Shown here: positions 38,163 through 49,715 of the stretch, one piece after another
Numbering within the stretch: position 1 is the stretch's first letter
Layout: the number at the start of each line of letters is the position of its first letter
DNA from: Orbilia blumenaviensis
Lineage: Eukaryota; Ascomycota; Orbiliomycetes; Orbiliales; Orbiliaceae
Assembly (NCBI GenBank): GCA_036872755.1
Contig: JAVHNS010000008.1
Coordinates: 1,922,001 to 1,986,000, forward strand
Length of the DNA stretch: 64,000 nt
Direction of reading: 5' to 3'
Made by a program: the position numbers and the translations under genes
The notes under the pieces: model-generated
Database searches by the model: none
What the model was told of the DNA's origin: nothing
What the model saw: only the letters and a program-made list of their open reading frames with translations

Positions 38163-39959
38163 TCAACGTTTAACTGCCCCTTCCCCGCCATTAGCAACCC
38201 CGACCTTCGGTAGCCCGTGTGTCCTAAAATACGGCTCAAAGTTTTGCCAAACAGCATTGTAGTCTTCCTGTACCTTGCCACTCTCCTTAACCGCCCATGT
38301 CGTTGTTGCAAGTTGTAAACTAGTCTCAAACATAATTGCCAAACTTCCATCTCCGACTTTCATGGGCTTTAAATCCGCATTGCTTGCCTTCTCAAAACTC
38401 TCCTTATCAGGCCCATGAGCAGTGTTGCAGTTGTGTAAGCTTGCGCCGCCGGGGAGGAAGCCGCCAGCTTTGGCATCGTACTCTCCGGTCACGTTTACCA
38501 TGAATTCGGCCATGACGTTGCGGTGGAACCATGGTGGGCGGAAGGTATTTTCGGCAACTAGCCAGCGGGGTGGGAAGAGGACGAAGTCGGCCAAGGCCGT
38601 GCCCGGGGTAGCATGGTTTTTCATGGTTAGGACGGTGACTATTGCTTTATTAGCTAGAGAAATTATAGATGAAGAGATATAGAACTTACAGATAGAGGGA
38701 TCTGGGTGGTCGAATCCGATCGAGCCTACCGGACTGAACATGTGTAGCGAGTATTTGTATGGCAGATAATTACCATGATATGCAACGACATCGTACGGGC
38801 AGTGATTCTACGAGCACTGAATTAGTAGAGCTCCGCCATGCCTTTGATTCGGAATGGCATGCATACCTGCTTAGCTGAGAATAGCCCTCCCATGAATTTA
38901 TTTACCACCTCCCACTCCTCATCCTCGTCGATATATCGTGCGACTGGGTATTTGAAATCTCTATGATTTGCTAAGCCGTTCGCGCCAATGGGACCTAGGT
39001 CCGGAAGCTCCCAGTGCCCCGCACAGTATGTCTCAAGAATATATCCTCTGCACCCCTTTTCTTCGCCATCTGGAAGTTCAGGGATGGAGAATTTCATGCC
39101 TCTCGAGATAACACATATTTCACCAGGCGCAACAAGGAGATTTCCAAATTCGGTCTGGATCGAAAGTCGCCCTAATTGTGGGAGGATCAGGTAGTCGCCG
39201 TCCGAGTTGTAGAAAGACTTTCGAACCATTGGTTTGTTGAAACCGTAGACATGGATTGCCTGCACTTTTATTAGCCTTTTTACATCTTATCAGACTAAAC
39301 TCTGACATGCAACATACTAATCCATTTTTTGTCTGTGGCTGTCCACTCCCCGACACGGACCTCAACGACTCGACGAAATCCTGTGATTCTGCAGAGGTAT
39401 CATGAGCACTACCGTCCCTCTTGTCAACGACGTCTTCTTCCCTACCAATTGCCTTGTCGGTAATGCTGTGCGATGAGGGGACATCGAATGGATTCCATCG
39501 TAATTGTGTTGGAGTAACATGGACATCCTGGGTATTCGACGGCGAGTAATCGCTAATCAGGTATGGATGGGAGAGTTTTGTGAACCGGTCATGTTCTACC
39601 GACGGACTATATGGTTTTGATATTAACCCACTGCTATAATCTCGCGACTTGGCCATATAATGAAGTATATAGATTATGGTAACATACCGAATACGGTACA
39701 GCCATGTGCGCTGGTTGTGTGGTCGGTCGACAGTGAAAGCAGTACCGCTTAGCTGCTCGGCGTATAGGCCGTACGCACACTTTTGAGGGTTGTTTCCAAG
39801 CTTTGGGAGAGCTCCTGGCACGGCTTCAGAACAGAAGTGATTACCGAATCCCTCTAAAAATTATGAATTGTTAGTTCTATCACATATTTACCATGGTAAG
39901 TCAATATGCTTACCATGGTAGAGGTTTGGATCCTCGTTTTCAGAATCTCTCCAGACCAT
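38163..39959 (-). CDS. hmgA: Homogentisate 1,2-dioxygenase
   Basis: Six exons (39959-39914, 39853-39688, 39606-39318, 39259-38867, 38807-38690, 38638-38163) join in phase into 495 residues. The enzyme opens the ring of homogentisate with Fe(II) and O2, giving maleylacetoacetate, step three of tyrosine degradation. Family blocks are [43 protein letters not shown]-type cupin strands ([20 protein letters not shown]), [17 protein letters not shown] and the metal ligands in [11 protein letters not shown] (His, Glu) and CNTAHGPD (His). Exon 3 carries an insert of about 35 polar residues ([17 protein letters not shown]...) not expected in most orthologues, which accounts for the extra length over the usual 440-450. 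The short 16-residue first exon ends DPNLYH. Confidence 0.95.
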
Positions 39960-41122
39960 CGTGAAAGTATATGCGTCTAAACTGAATAAAATCGATTAAA
40001 TGGCGAAGCTTGGAAGGTGAAGCGGATTGCAATCGCACTGCCAATTAATGGTATGTAAAGTGTAAGAACAAAACAAGACCATGACGTCGGACGGCAGATA
40101 TATCAATGCGGGTGTAATGTATGCACTGTAATAAAATGGTCCCTTTGTGGTTGAATTCGGCCTTGACCCGGCAGAACCCCTACCAGTTCGGCTGCGGGGA
40201 TGCATTGGTATGCATTCCAGGATTCCCCAAGCTAGCTGCCCCTCGGCTGCCGTCGGCATACATTTCGTTCCCTTTCACCATGCAATGTCACCAACCTAAC
40301 CTGCGACAACCGTTTCACAAGGCTTCACATCCGTGTGTACGACATCGGATTACGGCTACTAGCTGCTATGAGCTCCCTGAATGTCTCATCGTCCTGATGT
40401 CAGGTCATCGGGTTGTTTGGTTTAGGTAATTGCGAAATAGATACCCCATTGTGGATTTTTGAGTTCTCTAACTTGCAACTCAAAACATTTAGGATCTTTT
40501 AACCAAGGATTAACCAGGAACATAGTTCTTGAAGAGGGGAATAAACCTTTTGCTATTGAGTGTCAACGGTAGGCATAAAATTTCGTTTTTTCTTGTAATT
40601 GCAATAAATATTCACTAACTCTAGTAGCTACTTGGGAAGTTCTGTTGCTCCTATTAAGACGTATCGTTTGGGTGAACTATGTATATATACCTAGAGCTTA
40701 CTAAGGTCAGCGAGAAAAACAGGAGCATAATGTGAAATTCACTCCCTTAAACCAGTCTCAATTCTGAATTTGGTCCGGGTATACCCACAGAACATTTTAC
40801 ATGGGCGAAATTGGAGGGCTAGTTCATGGGACAAGTTTTCTAGATTTTTTGTGTGTGGATCCGAACGGATGCTTAGAATTCGAGTGCTTCATATACGAAC
40901 AGTAAATTTAACAAGATAAAATGCAATGCTCACACACAACACGGCCGCGAAAAACAGTAAACTGCACGTATTCAAATCAAATAACAAGAACAGGAAGCAA
41001 ATATTAGGCTAAATCGTTGGAAATACTTGTGCTTAAAAGAATACCCCATTCCTTCCTTCCATCTTTGGATCCATTAAAGGAGCCCTGCGCTAACCTTCGA
41101 TATATATATATATATAAAATGT
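39960..41122. other. Promoter of homogentisate dioxygenase and boundary of accessory island
   Basis: The part next to 39960 is the hmgA promoter. The rest is AT-rich, ending in an (AT)n microsatellite at 41101-41116 just past the stop codon of the next gene. No gene is supported. The accessory island begins after this spacer. Confidence 0.55.
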
Positions 41123-41969
41123 TTACTGCTTGATCCTGACAACGATTGTAGCCTTGCAATCGTTTTCTTGACCAATGTCCGAAGTAACCTATAGTTGGAT
41201 ATAATTAATTTCTTGAGCTTAGAGTACGGTTGCAATTGGGAGGGTAAAAAATGGAACGTACAATAACGGTGCGCTTGACTTCTGGGTTTTTACCACTAGC
41301 TGGGACAGCGGTCCACTGGAATTCAGCGGTTTTAGTGTAGCCCGAGTCGCTCTTTTCTACTTTCTTGAGGAAGTCTTTGTTGATTTGAGTACCATCATTG
41401 ACTCTTCCGACCTATGAGGATTTGAAAGGCTTATGTTAGGTAATCTTTGGAGGTATGGTAGTATAAAAGGGCGACGACTTACCTTGATCTCATTATCGCC
41501 AACATATGGGTTGGCAATGAAGACAAAAAGCAAGTGAGGGTCATTAGGAATTCTGTAAGCAAGCAATGCAACGACGCCGGTCATAGTAAAAGCTCGACCG
41601 CGGAATGAACCCGCATTGCCGACGACTTGGGTTCCGGCACCGATGGTGCCCGGCTCAGTAGCGCAATAACCGGAATCAGTGACCTGGGTTACCGGTGTGG
41701 CAGGCCAAAAAGTTCCGTTCAAGTTATTTTGGATGGTAACACCAACTCCCCAGTACTATCATATCAATATATGGTCAGGATTTTGTCTTAAGCTGAATGT
41801 ATGGGGTTGATAGACTTACGCCCCAGCTGTTTACTTCGCCGTCAACTTCGCCGTTTTCCACAGCTACACCATTTTCGCCGTTTTCTACAACTACACCCTT
41901 TTCGTCGGCGAGGATTTCTTGGGTAGAGACCTCTTGGGCGGGGACTTCCTGGACAGTTTGTTCAGACAT
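41123..41969 (-). CDS. Actinoporin-like protein, possible pore-forming cytolysin
   Basis: Four exons (41969-41820, 41755-41483, 41411-41262, 41188-41123), all phase 0, encode 212 residues. The first exon is an acidic, low-complexity leader with two near-identical copies of a VENGEnGV-type unit and no signal peptide. From about residue 51 the protein is predicted mostly beta-strand. The spacing of Gly, Tyr, hydrophobic pairs, a Pro-Tyr and an Asn in exon 2 resembles the membrane-binding half of the actinoporin fold, a family of cytolysins that form pores in sphingomyelin membranes and that has fungal members. The reading frame is intact. Fold assignment is by pattern only; another beta-sandwich protein is possible. 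All four exons end on codon boundaries, which is unusual. Confidence 0.5.
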
Positions 41970-43669
41970 CTTTGCTAAATAGTCTTGAAGTAAGGATTGG
42001 GGTTTTGGTAAGGAGATTGTGTTATTGAGCTCAAGGGAAATGATAGTAGAATGTACTGTATATATGTGTATATATGATTGTAAATCTTGTGATGTTATAG
42101 AGAAGGTTTTGGTCAGGATGAGGTGGAACGAGGAGACTTTATAGTCAGAACGTGTTTAATACACACAAGAGGGAATATACACAGCTGAAGATGTCCTAGC
42201 TACGTAGATTAGTGATTGGTATCATGTTCGGGCATGATAGAAGCCGTGAGTTCCGGAGTTGCCAGCCGCAACGATGCAAGAATCGTGTCATGATAGGTTA
42301 ACGAAATTAACACGATGCATTATTACTAGGCCTACGGACTGAAAATCAAGAACTCGAAGCTGAAAAAGAATCCTTCACAGCTGATATCATCATTCCTGTG
42401 TGCGCAGCTACTGCGAAATCGTAATGCCGCATTTCATTCTGTTCATGTTTGCTTGGACCTCTAACTCTGCAGAGGCATATTCCCGCCTGACCCTGACCTC
42501 AGTCGGAACTGTGCGAATTCGGATATTCAATTCGGATTGGTCAAGTGGGCACGGCTGTACAGTCTAATGCAAGTGCGCCTCTATTGAGAAAATTTCTGAA
42601 AACCTAAATGTTTAGTATACATAGGACAGCGCCATGACAGAAAAGGCCAACGGGTAAACCGGTTGAGCTGAGGTGCGGGGAGTTAGGTCTCGAGAACTTG
42701 AGGCCCTGTGTTAATTAATTGCATAGCGCCCTCGCTAAACTGCCACGCCGGCTTGCAGGGTGGCCTCATTGAGCCAAGTTCACCCCTCCAAGTTACGTAT
42801 TCCCCGAACGCGATTGCGAAATAGTATTCTCGAATTCTTGAGACTTCTACAAAGCAAGGCTTAAGGGCTTTGAATTTAAGTTTTTCATCCCAGGTGGGGT
42901 GAGTACATATCATGGAGCAGTGAATGTTAGCTATTGGTCGCGGTCGGTACGCCCTGTGGGGCTGTCGCAGTTCGGGAAATGCGGGTCGTAATTCGGGCCG
43001 GGGGTTGTTCAACAGAACAGCTAGGATACAAGCGCTAGCGCAGGCTGTATGGGTATACATAGCACACTAGAGAAACTCTATCCACGAGGAATATATCAAG
43101 AAGGGTTAGATCTCGGAGCTCTGCCCTAATATGGTCTAAACATACATTATCACAAACCATGAGGCGTTCTGCGGGCTTGTGGGGCATGCTTGTGTTGAAA
43201 TCGGGTGGTGGGTATGTGTCGTCGTGAGGGATATTAGGATATCAGAATATGGATATCAATGTAATGTTGGTCTCAGCTTCCGATAAATGCCCCGCAGTTC
43301 GAGCGGCTGATTTTCAGGGCAAGTTCCTAACTTGGTTGCGTAAACTACTAATTAATGTCGTCATGTGCTACATGGGTTTTTCTGTCTTGCTTAGCTTCGG
43401 GTTGCATGTTTGCAAATTTCTTTCTTTCTCTTGGAATCACTTGCTTCATGACAGTAAAATGATAATTTATCATGGCTCGAGCTCTAGAGTCTTGCACTAA
43501 TTACAACTATGGCTAGATTTCTGTGTTTTGAAACGACCGGCTAGGTTACGGACTATCATTCAAAATACAGGGGAAAAAGATTAAGTCAATGAAGTCAAAG
43601 TGAAAAATTCGCAAAAGTAATAACTTAATAGCAAAATTAAAAGATACGACAATTTAGACTACATGCATA
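41970..43669. other. Intergenic region inside accessory island
   Basis: 1.7 kb without a supported gene. It includes the promoter of the actinoporin-like gene (next to 41970) and the 3' flank of the PLC/P1-like gene. A 125-residue frame at 42683-43060 (minus) lacks any domain or splice context. Confidence 0.5.
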
Positions 43670-44837
43670 CTAAATATCGTTATCGCCAGCAGTTACATCC
43701 GCAGCGAGTGTGAAGACTTCCTCTAGGACGCTTAAAGGACCATTTTGGTCGCTCCATGGGGTATTGGACATCCAAAGCTTGATGATACGGGTGCAGGAAT
43801 CGATTGCGGATCGAGCACCCCAGAACGGATTGAAGTGATCCAACTTTGATACTTCAATTTGGTCAGTATTGAAGGTGTCAAATTCCTTGTGCGCATGTGC
43901 GTTTTGCCCGTGATAGCAATGGAAAGTTTTAATCGGCCCAAGTTGGGACCATCCATCTATGCAGATAGAAGATTAGAATCGAGACCATTCAAAAACGGGA
44001 ATATATTTCCCTAGAGGACCGAATCTAACTTACCTGAATAAGAAACCTCAGATCTTCGAGTATGTCCCTTTGCATAGGAATCTTGGATGATGTGCAGCAG
44101 ACTTCCCAAAGCCCGGTATTTGAGATTCAGATTATGGTAGGCAGTGCCTCTGGTCAAGAGATACTCGACAGTTTTATGGCCCTCCGGGTCGGTATCTCCA
44201 CCGAACCAGCGATTGATCCTCCAGTACCCACGTGTGGTACTGACGTCGTCAATTTGCTCCTTGCCTGTGATCCCTTCTCCAATAGCTATTTTGTACATCA
44301 CCTCGCACCAAAGTAAGACTTTCTCCCTCGTCTCTTCTGCAGGTTCGCCAACATTGCAGCTCATTGCGTGGAGGAATTGTAAATCTCCAAAATGAGATCT
44401 GCCAGTAATGGTACCGCTGCGGCCCCGACTACTCTGGAATAGCTTTGCCTTCATGTATTCCTCTCCCCATTGGAAACCAGTGCTCTTCTTCTTGTTATCC
44501 GACGAACTGTCGTTGAACAATATACATTTGGGATCATCGTTCCAAATATTACCACGGAATATTTCCCAAATTTCTGGCGGGGTTGAATAGTAATTAATAT
44601 TACTGGGGATTGGGAATCCGGCAGCGACCAAGGCTGCAAGAGTCAGAGTCTCATGGACGGGTTTTGTAGGCTCTATAGGATTTTCGAACCCGACGGCGTA
44701 TTTTGCGTAACTGACGTGGACTAAATCATATACCAATTTTCATATTAGGTGTATATTCTCAAAATAAGTTTTAAGCTACTGGGCTCATGCATTGACTTAC
44801 GCTCTCCTTCAGTTGGAATTTCCGAGACTTCGCTCAT
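43670..44837 (-). CDS. Zinc-dependent phospholipase C/P1-nuclease-like protein
   Basis: Three exons (44837-44801, 44720-44034, 43956-43670) join in phase into 336 residues. The segment LGSLLHIIQDSYAKGHTRRS carries the H-x3-D...G-H pattern of the helical zinc phospholipase C/S1-P1 nuclease superfamily, and a later block (KTFHCYHGQNAHAHKEFD) offers more His/Asp ligands. An earlier helical part contains WGEEYMKAKL and FGDLQFLHAMSCNVGEPAEE, again typical of this all-helical fold. Such enzymes cleave phospholipids or single-stranded nucleic acids. There is no signal peptide; the N-terminus is a short acidic MSEVSEIPTEGE. That acidic start resembles the start of the neighbouring actinoporin-like protein (MSEQTVQEVP), which may mean both are cytosolic effectors. 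Catalytic function is inferred from motifs only. Confidence 0.52.
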
Positions 44838-45980
44838 CTTGTAAAGGGTTTTAAGAATGCGAAACGAAAATAAAAAATATAATTATATTGATTCTAAGGG
44901 TAAACTAGCAAGGGGTATAAATGGTACTGGTTTTAACGGTGAACTTGGGAATCGATTCTAATCATGATATCGCTATATCGATGGACATATCGTAATATTT
45001 AAGTATACATTTAATTGTGCCAGTGGATATGCATGTTGAATTTTAACTAAAGTAGCTAGTCTTGAAACCTGAGAGGCGAACATAGGCTATGATGTTTTCA
45101 AGTTCCTATTGTGCGCGTGATTTGGTCCTCGTAGATTCGAGAGCTGAAGCCACGGGCTGTCTGGGCTGGGCTCGGATCGCACTCGGGTTTCAAAGTTTAA
45201 GCTTTTTTTGTATCTTTGCACCCCTATGCCTTCAGAGCTTATACACTGCTAATATTGGCATCTCATGATCCTGATCACGAAATGCCTCTCTTTTTTTTTC
45301 TTATTAAAATATTTTTTCTTTTTAAGGTAGAAAAAGGAAAAGAAGATCCTTGCATGGCTGCCGACCGGGCTGCTGTCGCGCTTCCGAATAAATTGCCTTT
45401 CGCACTCGCACCTGAGTTAACGAGTTCTGGGCGCCATTCGAACTAGTTATCTGCAGGTCGGGCGGCCCATAGTTAGGACAGAACCACGCAACCTCGTCCA
45501 CGCAACTCCGACTGCGAATCGCACACAGGAATAAAAGCATAGAACGCCACATATATCATGCAGCGACACATGCGGCAGTCGCAGCAGTCGGAAACGGCAT
45601 CTCTGTCGGCATTGGGTAGACTGGTATACTGGTTTTGGGCGGCACGGGGCTGACGGGATGTAGCTGGACAGCTGAATACTCATCATACACAGGCTAGCTA
45701 GCCGGTGGGGACGGGAAGCATGGCTCCTGGTGTACCCTGCGAGCACTAGCTCTGCATCGCGGCCATGTCCTAACTTCAAGGTTTCTTTGATTTTCGTGAT
45801 TGCAAACCGTCCTGCAGTTGAGATAGAAATTTTTTTTTTTTTTTTTTTTTTTGATAATTGAATCGAAAGCCTATAAAATGAATAGGAAGTTCAGACTTGA
45901 CACCGAATCATTATTAGCCTCATAGGCACAGACATATACTTTTCACTACTGTACTTCTAGTCTTTAAACTTTTACAAAAT
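44838..45980. promoter_or_regulatory. Divergent promoter region between PLC/P1-like gene and MBL-fusion gene
   Basis: 1.14 kb between two divergent starts. A poly-T tract of over 20 bases at about 45831-45852 and a TATA box, TATAAAA at 45872-45878, lie about 100 bases upstream of the ATG at 45981. No gene is supported. Confidence 0.6.
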
Positions 45981-48900
45981 ATGTCCAGACCACATAATCT
46001 ATCTTCCCTCATTTCTGATTTCCAATCTCTTCCTATATCACTCCCACGCGAGAAGCTTTTAGAGCTCACATCCGCTGCGTTAAAAGAACATGTCAACGCA
46101 AAGACACAGGCTGCCGCACAAGCCTTCGAAGCGGTGAGACTTGAGCAGCATAAATCTCTCGTTGCTCAAGGTCTTACAACCGCAGCATTTCAGGAAGTTC
46201 CAATTCCTACTTCCTTCTTCCCAGACCATTTATTCACCGAAAACCTCGAGTCAAACCAAGGCGATATCGCAAAATGGGGTAAGACTCTGAGCAGCCATGT
46301 CGAAACCAAGTTTGGTCAACATTTGGAGGCCTGTCCTGAAGACAAGCCTCATCCGGAATCTCTTGCTGCGGTTTCACCAGGAATCATCGAAGAGTTTCTT
46401 GCTCTCGCGAGGGCAGCCATGAGGTATGGCATGTCTGAAGAGGCCGTTACCCTTATGTTCCAAAGGTTACGGGCATACGCTGCGAGATATGCGCTCTTGA
46501 TCTCTCAAGGTGAGATCGTCGCTGCGGGACCTATTTTGGCAGCAATTGGAGAAATAATTGCTGTTGTAGTCGCCGCAGTGGCGATAGTGGACCTGTTCTT
46601 CAATGTAATTTACCCCTCTCTTTTGAATGCCTTTTCTGCGAGGGCAAGAGCTGAACACCAGCAAGCCGAGAGAAGACTTCAAGATGAGATTGAAAAGGCG
46701 CAGCAGGAACAACAAGAGGCGGATAACTTGATAGATGAGTTGAATAGAAAACAAGACCGGAAAAAGAAACAAAGAGAGAAAGACAAGAAGAAGCGCGAAG
46801 AGGAGGAGAAGGAGAAGGAAAAAAGAAAGGATTATTACTACGGTGTCGTAGAACGTATTGATCGTGTCAAGAAGCGAAAAGTGAAACCTCATGAATCTGG
46901 GGACCCTTCAGTCAATGATGTGGAGGAGGGATTCGAACTTCGTATTAGCGCAATCAAGGAAAATACAGTCGCCGACAAGCTTTTTGCGTTCATTGGAAGC
47001 CATAGCGTCCTGGGAACAGACCTATTAGCAATATCGAAGCACGATATCCTCGCATTCTCTATATATCTAGATAATATTGGGGGCGGCATTGTGGAGGACG
47101 CTTGGGTTAACTTCAAGAGCGACCTGAGCGATAAACAACCAGCGACGCGGGACTACGATGAGTATTTTAACGGATTCTGCTACGTTGAGGAACACAAACC
47201 AAAACTTCTCCTTGGGACTCAATCTCGTGGTATTTTTGGTCACTTCGCGGATTCAACATGGGGTTACAAAGGAACAGTTGATACTGGTTCTTTCAAGACG
47301 GACCTACCGGCGACGGCCGCGGAGATGTTGCAACATATCTTCGACGGATTGAACACCTCAGAAAACCAAATGATGAGGTGTGCTCAGCTCGCGACTGCTG
47401 AACTCCCAGGAGTTAGTGATAATTATAAGGACCCACAGCTGAATTCCATTTCGACGATATTGTTTGGGACACCAAATGCTAAACCTCGGGCCCAATCCAT
47501 GATAATGGGAGATATTGGTCAAGGTATGCCCTGATATTTAATATATTCCTAGAGCTGCTCAGCTCGCGTGCCCCATTTGGAACATAACTAACATACTATA
47601 AACTATTTTAGCGGCGTGGAACACAGTTCTTGGAATGAAAACCAATAGCATCTTCGAGAAGCCCTCGGTGCTCTTCGTCTCAGATTATGGTTACGGAAAA
47701 GGAATTGCGGACCTAGAAGAGAGAATAGAAGACCTTATACATTTCCATCCAGATGTACCTCTCATTCTATCCCACTGGGACTCCGATCACTATCGTTTGG
47801 CTACAAGCCATGCAGCGAAGGATCTTCACGATTCGAACTGGAGTCCTGACAACCGTCCCTGGATTGCGCCGAAACTCAAAACGGGTATCGTTGCGCAAAG
47901 TCTGGCTGGTCGGATAGGTCGACGGAAGCAACTTTATGAATGGACATTCGATAACGACAGCTACATGTCACGGGGGAATATAACCATTGCTAGATGTAAT
48001 CCCGTACACGCAGGCAAGCCAAACGACAAGAACAATAACGGGGCGTTAGCGATTCTTATGGGAACTGACGACGATGGATATGTTCTTTACCCCGGAGACG
48101 CAAACTTCGAAGCTATTCCATTCCTTGCCGATATCGATGGGAAGGTTAAAGCCGTTGTTGCGACTCACCACGGTAGTACAAGGTCGCTCGACAATAGCCA
48201 TGGAACCGGCTCTCAAATACCACACGCAGTAGGCCAATGTCAGTTAGTTGTTAGGGGACCGGATGGCCAGTTTAAATATTTTGGGAATGAACCTGTGACT
48301 CTCTTTTCCTACGGTCGTGGGAACTCGTACGGGCACAGTGTGCATGCTGTTGGAAAATTCTACGAGAGTAAAGGTTATAAAAAATTCTTTGCTACAGAGG
48401 AACTGACGGGTTCGACCGGGGCCCATACAGATGCTCAGGTCGGTATTACACTTGTTTTTGACCCCGATGCCAGTGGAAACCCAAAAAAGCTTTCTGAGGA
48501 GGAAATGACCTTATTTTCGACAAGAAGGAATATGAAATTCGGGGAGGAGAAAGACGCCTTTGTTCGAAAAGTTGTGCTTCCACCAGCCTATGCTGAGGAG
48601 ATCAGACTAGGCCCTGAAGCTAATGGATTAGACACCTATGCAATCCCAGATGGTCTCGGCAATGTTGAACAATACTTCATTATGGGCTCTAAAGTTATAA
48701 TAGATGCCCCCTTGAAAGTTCGTTGCACAGCGGACTATCCGTTGCGTCTAACCATTCAATGTCATGACATCGTTATTAACCTGCCCTCGCCAACTACTCC
48801 ACTGGTTACGTTTGATGTTGCGGACGGATTTGCTTGGACCGGCCCTGCCGAGGCAGAGCAAATAGGACGAGTTGGAAACGATGCTGCTATGGGTGGCTTC

Positions 48901-49563
48901 CTAGATCTACGAGTGGGCGAGAACTGGATTATTACATCGAATGGGGGCGTTGTATTTGATAGTACTCAGCCGAGTGCCAGCTCTGCTCAGAACCTCAAAA
49001 TCGAATATATCAACGGTAAGGGAGGAAATGGGCAACAAGGAGGCCGTGGCAGAAATGGTGCAAACGGTGAAAGTAGTAAGGACTACCTCGGCCAGTCAGG
49101 CGGAGATGGCTTCGACGGCGCTCAGGGTGGTGAACCTGGGAGGCCTACCGGGTACAGAGCCTCCCTGATCGTGGCTACTAAACCAAAGGTAAAGCACGAT
49201 AGCGATGGATCTAAGGAAATAACGTTCTCTACTATTCATACAAATTATGGTCTCCCTGGCGATCCAGGACAAGGTAAGTCCTACCCCACTATAATGATTG
49301 GTAAAGTGCTGTGTCTAACAAACCTTATTCACATAGGTGGTGAAGGTGGCAAGGGAGGCAAGGGAGGAGTGAACGGTGTGTGGTATAATGGGATGAAGAT
49401 GGACGATAGATCCAACCAGCGGCAGCCAGACGGCTTCAAGGGGTTTGAAGGGATGGCTGGGATAAAGATCGATATACCAGCAGTCCCGGTTCAAGCGCCG
49501 CAAATAACGCTATACAATACAGTGCAGGAGACTGAAAACAACATTCTAAAACTGAAAGATTAA
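45981..49563 (+). CDS. Membrane/coiled-coil protein fused to ComEC-type metallo-beta-lactamase domain
   Basis: Three exons (45981-47523, 47612-49273, 49337-49563) join in phase into 1143 residues. Residues 1-175 are helical. About 180-210 form a hydrophobic segment rich in Ala, Ile and Val, then a charged coiled coil (218-285, Lys/Glu-rich). From about 505 there is a metallo-beta-lactamase fold of the ComEC/Rec2 type: GDIGQ and a VLFVSDYG strand, metal motif SHWDSDH (568-574), YPGDANFE (GD at 676) and THHGS (700-703). A beta-rich middle and a collagen-like glycine-rich tail (about 983-1085) follow. ComEC-type domains are DNA or phosphodiester hydrolases. The first metal motif is S-H-x-D-x-D-H, as in ComEC. 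Function is unknown; a membrane-tethered nuclease-like effector is one reading. The final 63-base intron is in frame. Confidence 0.8.
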
Positions 49564-49715
49564 AAAATGTATGTTGGTGTTATCTATGAGGGATATATTG
49601 GACTACGTCACCGTAGCCCCAACCCGACGGGAAGCTTAAACTATATCACAAACTATGTACTCGTTTAAATAAACTGAGTTGATGAACCCGACGGCACTAC
49701 ATACTCGTCAGATTA

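Noticed and set aside
42683..43060. 125-residue open frame on the minus strand in the island
   Set aside because: No domain, biased Arg/Pro content and no splice partner.
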